A stretch of DNA of 64,000 nucleotides from an uncultured Bacteroidales bacterium. GTDB taxonomy: Bacteria; Bacteroidota; Bacteroidia; Bacteroidales; Muribaculaceae. Numbering within the stretch: position 1 is the stretch's first letter; each line of letters begins with the position of its first letter. Under the pieces are notes generated by a model that worked only from the letters and a program-made list of their open reading frames with translations, was not told the origin of the DNA and ran no database searches. The position numbers and the translations under genes are program-made. The stretch is from positions 17,017 through 81,016 of the forward strand of contig CATZGB010000010.1 of the NCBI GenBank assembly GCA_958418815.1, written 5' to 3'. Shown piece by piece: positions 63,573 to 64,000 of this stretch.

Positions 63573-63620
63573 CAGTCCCGCACTCGGAGTCACACTCCGC
63601 CTGCGGGACTGTTGTTTATT
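63573..63620 (+). terminator. Terminator after the FKBP cluster
   Basis: CAGTCCCGCA (63573-63582) pairs perfectly with TGCGGGACTG (63602-63611), with an inner GGAGT/ACTCC stem, followed by TTGTTT. It closes the FKBP transcript. Confidence 0.75.
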
Positions 63621-63730
63621 GGCGTGGGGAATCTCCATGTGAAGTATTACAGGAATCACCAAGGCAACAGGCTCCCCAGTCCATCCAAGAAATGCCTTAC
63701 ATGAACTATATCCCGAATCCGTAGGATTCA

Positions 63731-63948
63731 TTAACCATTAGCCGGGGGTTGGCGGCCGACAGGCCGATAACCCCCGGTGAATACGCCAGGCGTGAGATTC
63801 TGAAAGAATCTTTTATAGATGTTGATTTAAATGTGGTTGTCTATATAAAAGATTCTTTCAGAATCTCACGCCAGATGTCAGCAACCCCGGGTTTCCGCTT
63901 GGTCGCCCGCAAGGGACTCCCGCGCGCCAACCCGGGGCTAATAGTTAA
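63731..63948. repeat. Nested inverted-repeat element of about 220 bp, no gene
   Basis: A stack of inverted repeats around one centre. Outermost: 24-bp arms at 63731-63754 and 63925-63948, 21 of 24 positions complementary. Inside each outer arm, a local 9-bp hairpin: CCGGGGGTT (63742-63750) with AACCCCCGG (63769-63777), and CCCCGGGTT (63885-63893) with AACCCGGGG (63929-63937). At the centre, perfect 29-bp arms (63789-63817 and 63844-63872) surround a 26-nt spacer. Each central arm contains a further palindrome, GATTCTGAAAGAATC or its complement. There is no long credible open frame. It looks like a miniature transposable element or a dispersed palindromic repeat; the remaining bases from 63621 to 64000 show no gene. 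Confidence 0.8.
63789..63872. repeat. Central 29-bp perfect inverted repeat
   Basis: The left arm, from 63789 (starting GGCGTGAGATTC), and the right arm, ending at 63872 (ending GAATCTCACGCC), match perfectly over 29 bp. A 26-nt spacer without a promoter box separates them. As RNA it would form a very stable hairpin. Confidence 0.9.
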
Positions 63949-64000
63949 CGTGAGTTCGATATAAGGAATCAGAACAAAGTTAGCTGGTTATCTGTCACAA

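Noticed and set aside
63789..63872. Invertible promoter or CRISPR-like repeat
   Set aside because: The 26-nt spacer has no promoter box and is too short for an invertible promoter. There are only two arms in opposite orientation, no spacer series and no cas genes.
63749..63964. A 71-codon frame in the nested palindrome
   Set aside because: It follows the inverted repeats themselves; coding across such symmetric DNA is expected by chance, and the product has no features.

Overview
This 64 kb window looks like a chromosome segment of a Bacteroidales bacterium, most likely a Muribaculaceae-type gut commensal. The signs are a fairly GC-rich genome, repeated use of the Bacteroidetes promoter -7 box TAnnTTTG, a frdC-frdA-frdB fumarate reductase operon, a DUF4270 lipoprotein, BspA-like and C10-protease surface proteins with sorting-type C-termini, an lpxB gene (Gram-negative lipid A), and MurE with the DNPR motif of meso-DAP peptidoglycan. 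The family assignment is inference.

Layout. 0-2 kb: the end of a NUDIX hydrolase and a FadL-type outer-membrane transporter. 2-8 kb (minus strand): dsbD, mazG, a small periplasmic protein, topB and a Cys-rich membrane protein. 8-10.6 kb (plus): a glycogen-synthase N-domain protein, a DUF4270 lipoprotein and tRNA-Cys. 10.8-14.5 kb (minus): two tandem GH5 beta-mannanases. 14.9-18.8 kb (plus): polA and meaB. 19.1-34.7 kb (plus): an unbroken dcw division and cell-wall cluster, rsmH-ftsL-ftsI-murE-mraY-murD-ftsW-murG-murC-ftsQ-ftsA-ftsZ. 34.8-38.6 kb (minus): a 1258-residue leucine-rich-repeat surface protein. 39-42.9 kb (minus): the fumarate reductase operon. 43.2-53.8 kb (plus): a C10 protease, a lipoprotein, RNase Z, a thioredoxin-like protein, lpxB, an Lrp-type regulator, a GT4 glycosyltransferase, an NAD-dependent epimerase, a small membrane protein, a sirtuin and a lipoprotein. 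53.8-58.7 kb (minus): ruvC, DUF4286, a GT2 glycosyltransferase, an LD-carboxypeptidase, a radical-SAM protein, frr and pyrH. 58.8-60.8 kb (plus): an AT-richer restriction-modification pair of HindV/HgiDI type. 61-63.5 kb (plus): three FKBP prolyl isomerases in a row. The right end carries a nested palindromic element of about 220 bp with no gene in it.

How it works together. The core is housekeeping. The dcw cluster builds lipid II (MurE, MraY, MurD, MurG, MurC) and the divisome (FtsL, FtsI, FtsW, FtsQ, FtsA, FtsZ). FrdCAB is the terminal reductase of anaerobic fumarate respiration. DsbD, the thioredoxin-like protein and the FKBPs serve envelope protein folding. Secreted mannanases, the C10 protease and the LRR protein face the gut lumen.

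The observations I find least ordinary are: the 13-cysteine, five-residue-periodic tail on the fumarate reductase cytochrome b subunit; the nested inverted-repeat element at 63731-63948; a DNA polymerase I whose 3'-5' exonuclease residues are mostly missing; the compact restriction-modification island; and a glycogen-synthase-like protein lacking both its C-terminal domain and its substrate motif.
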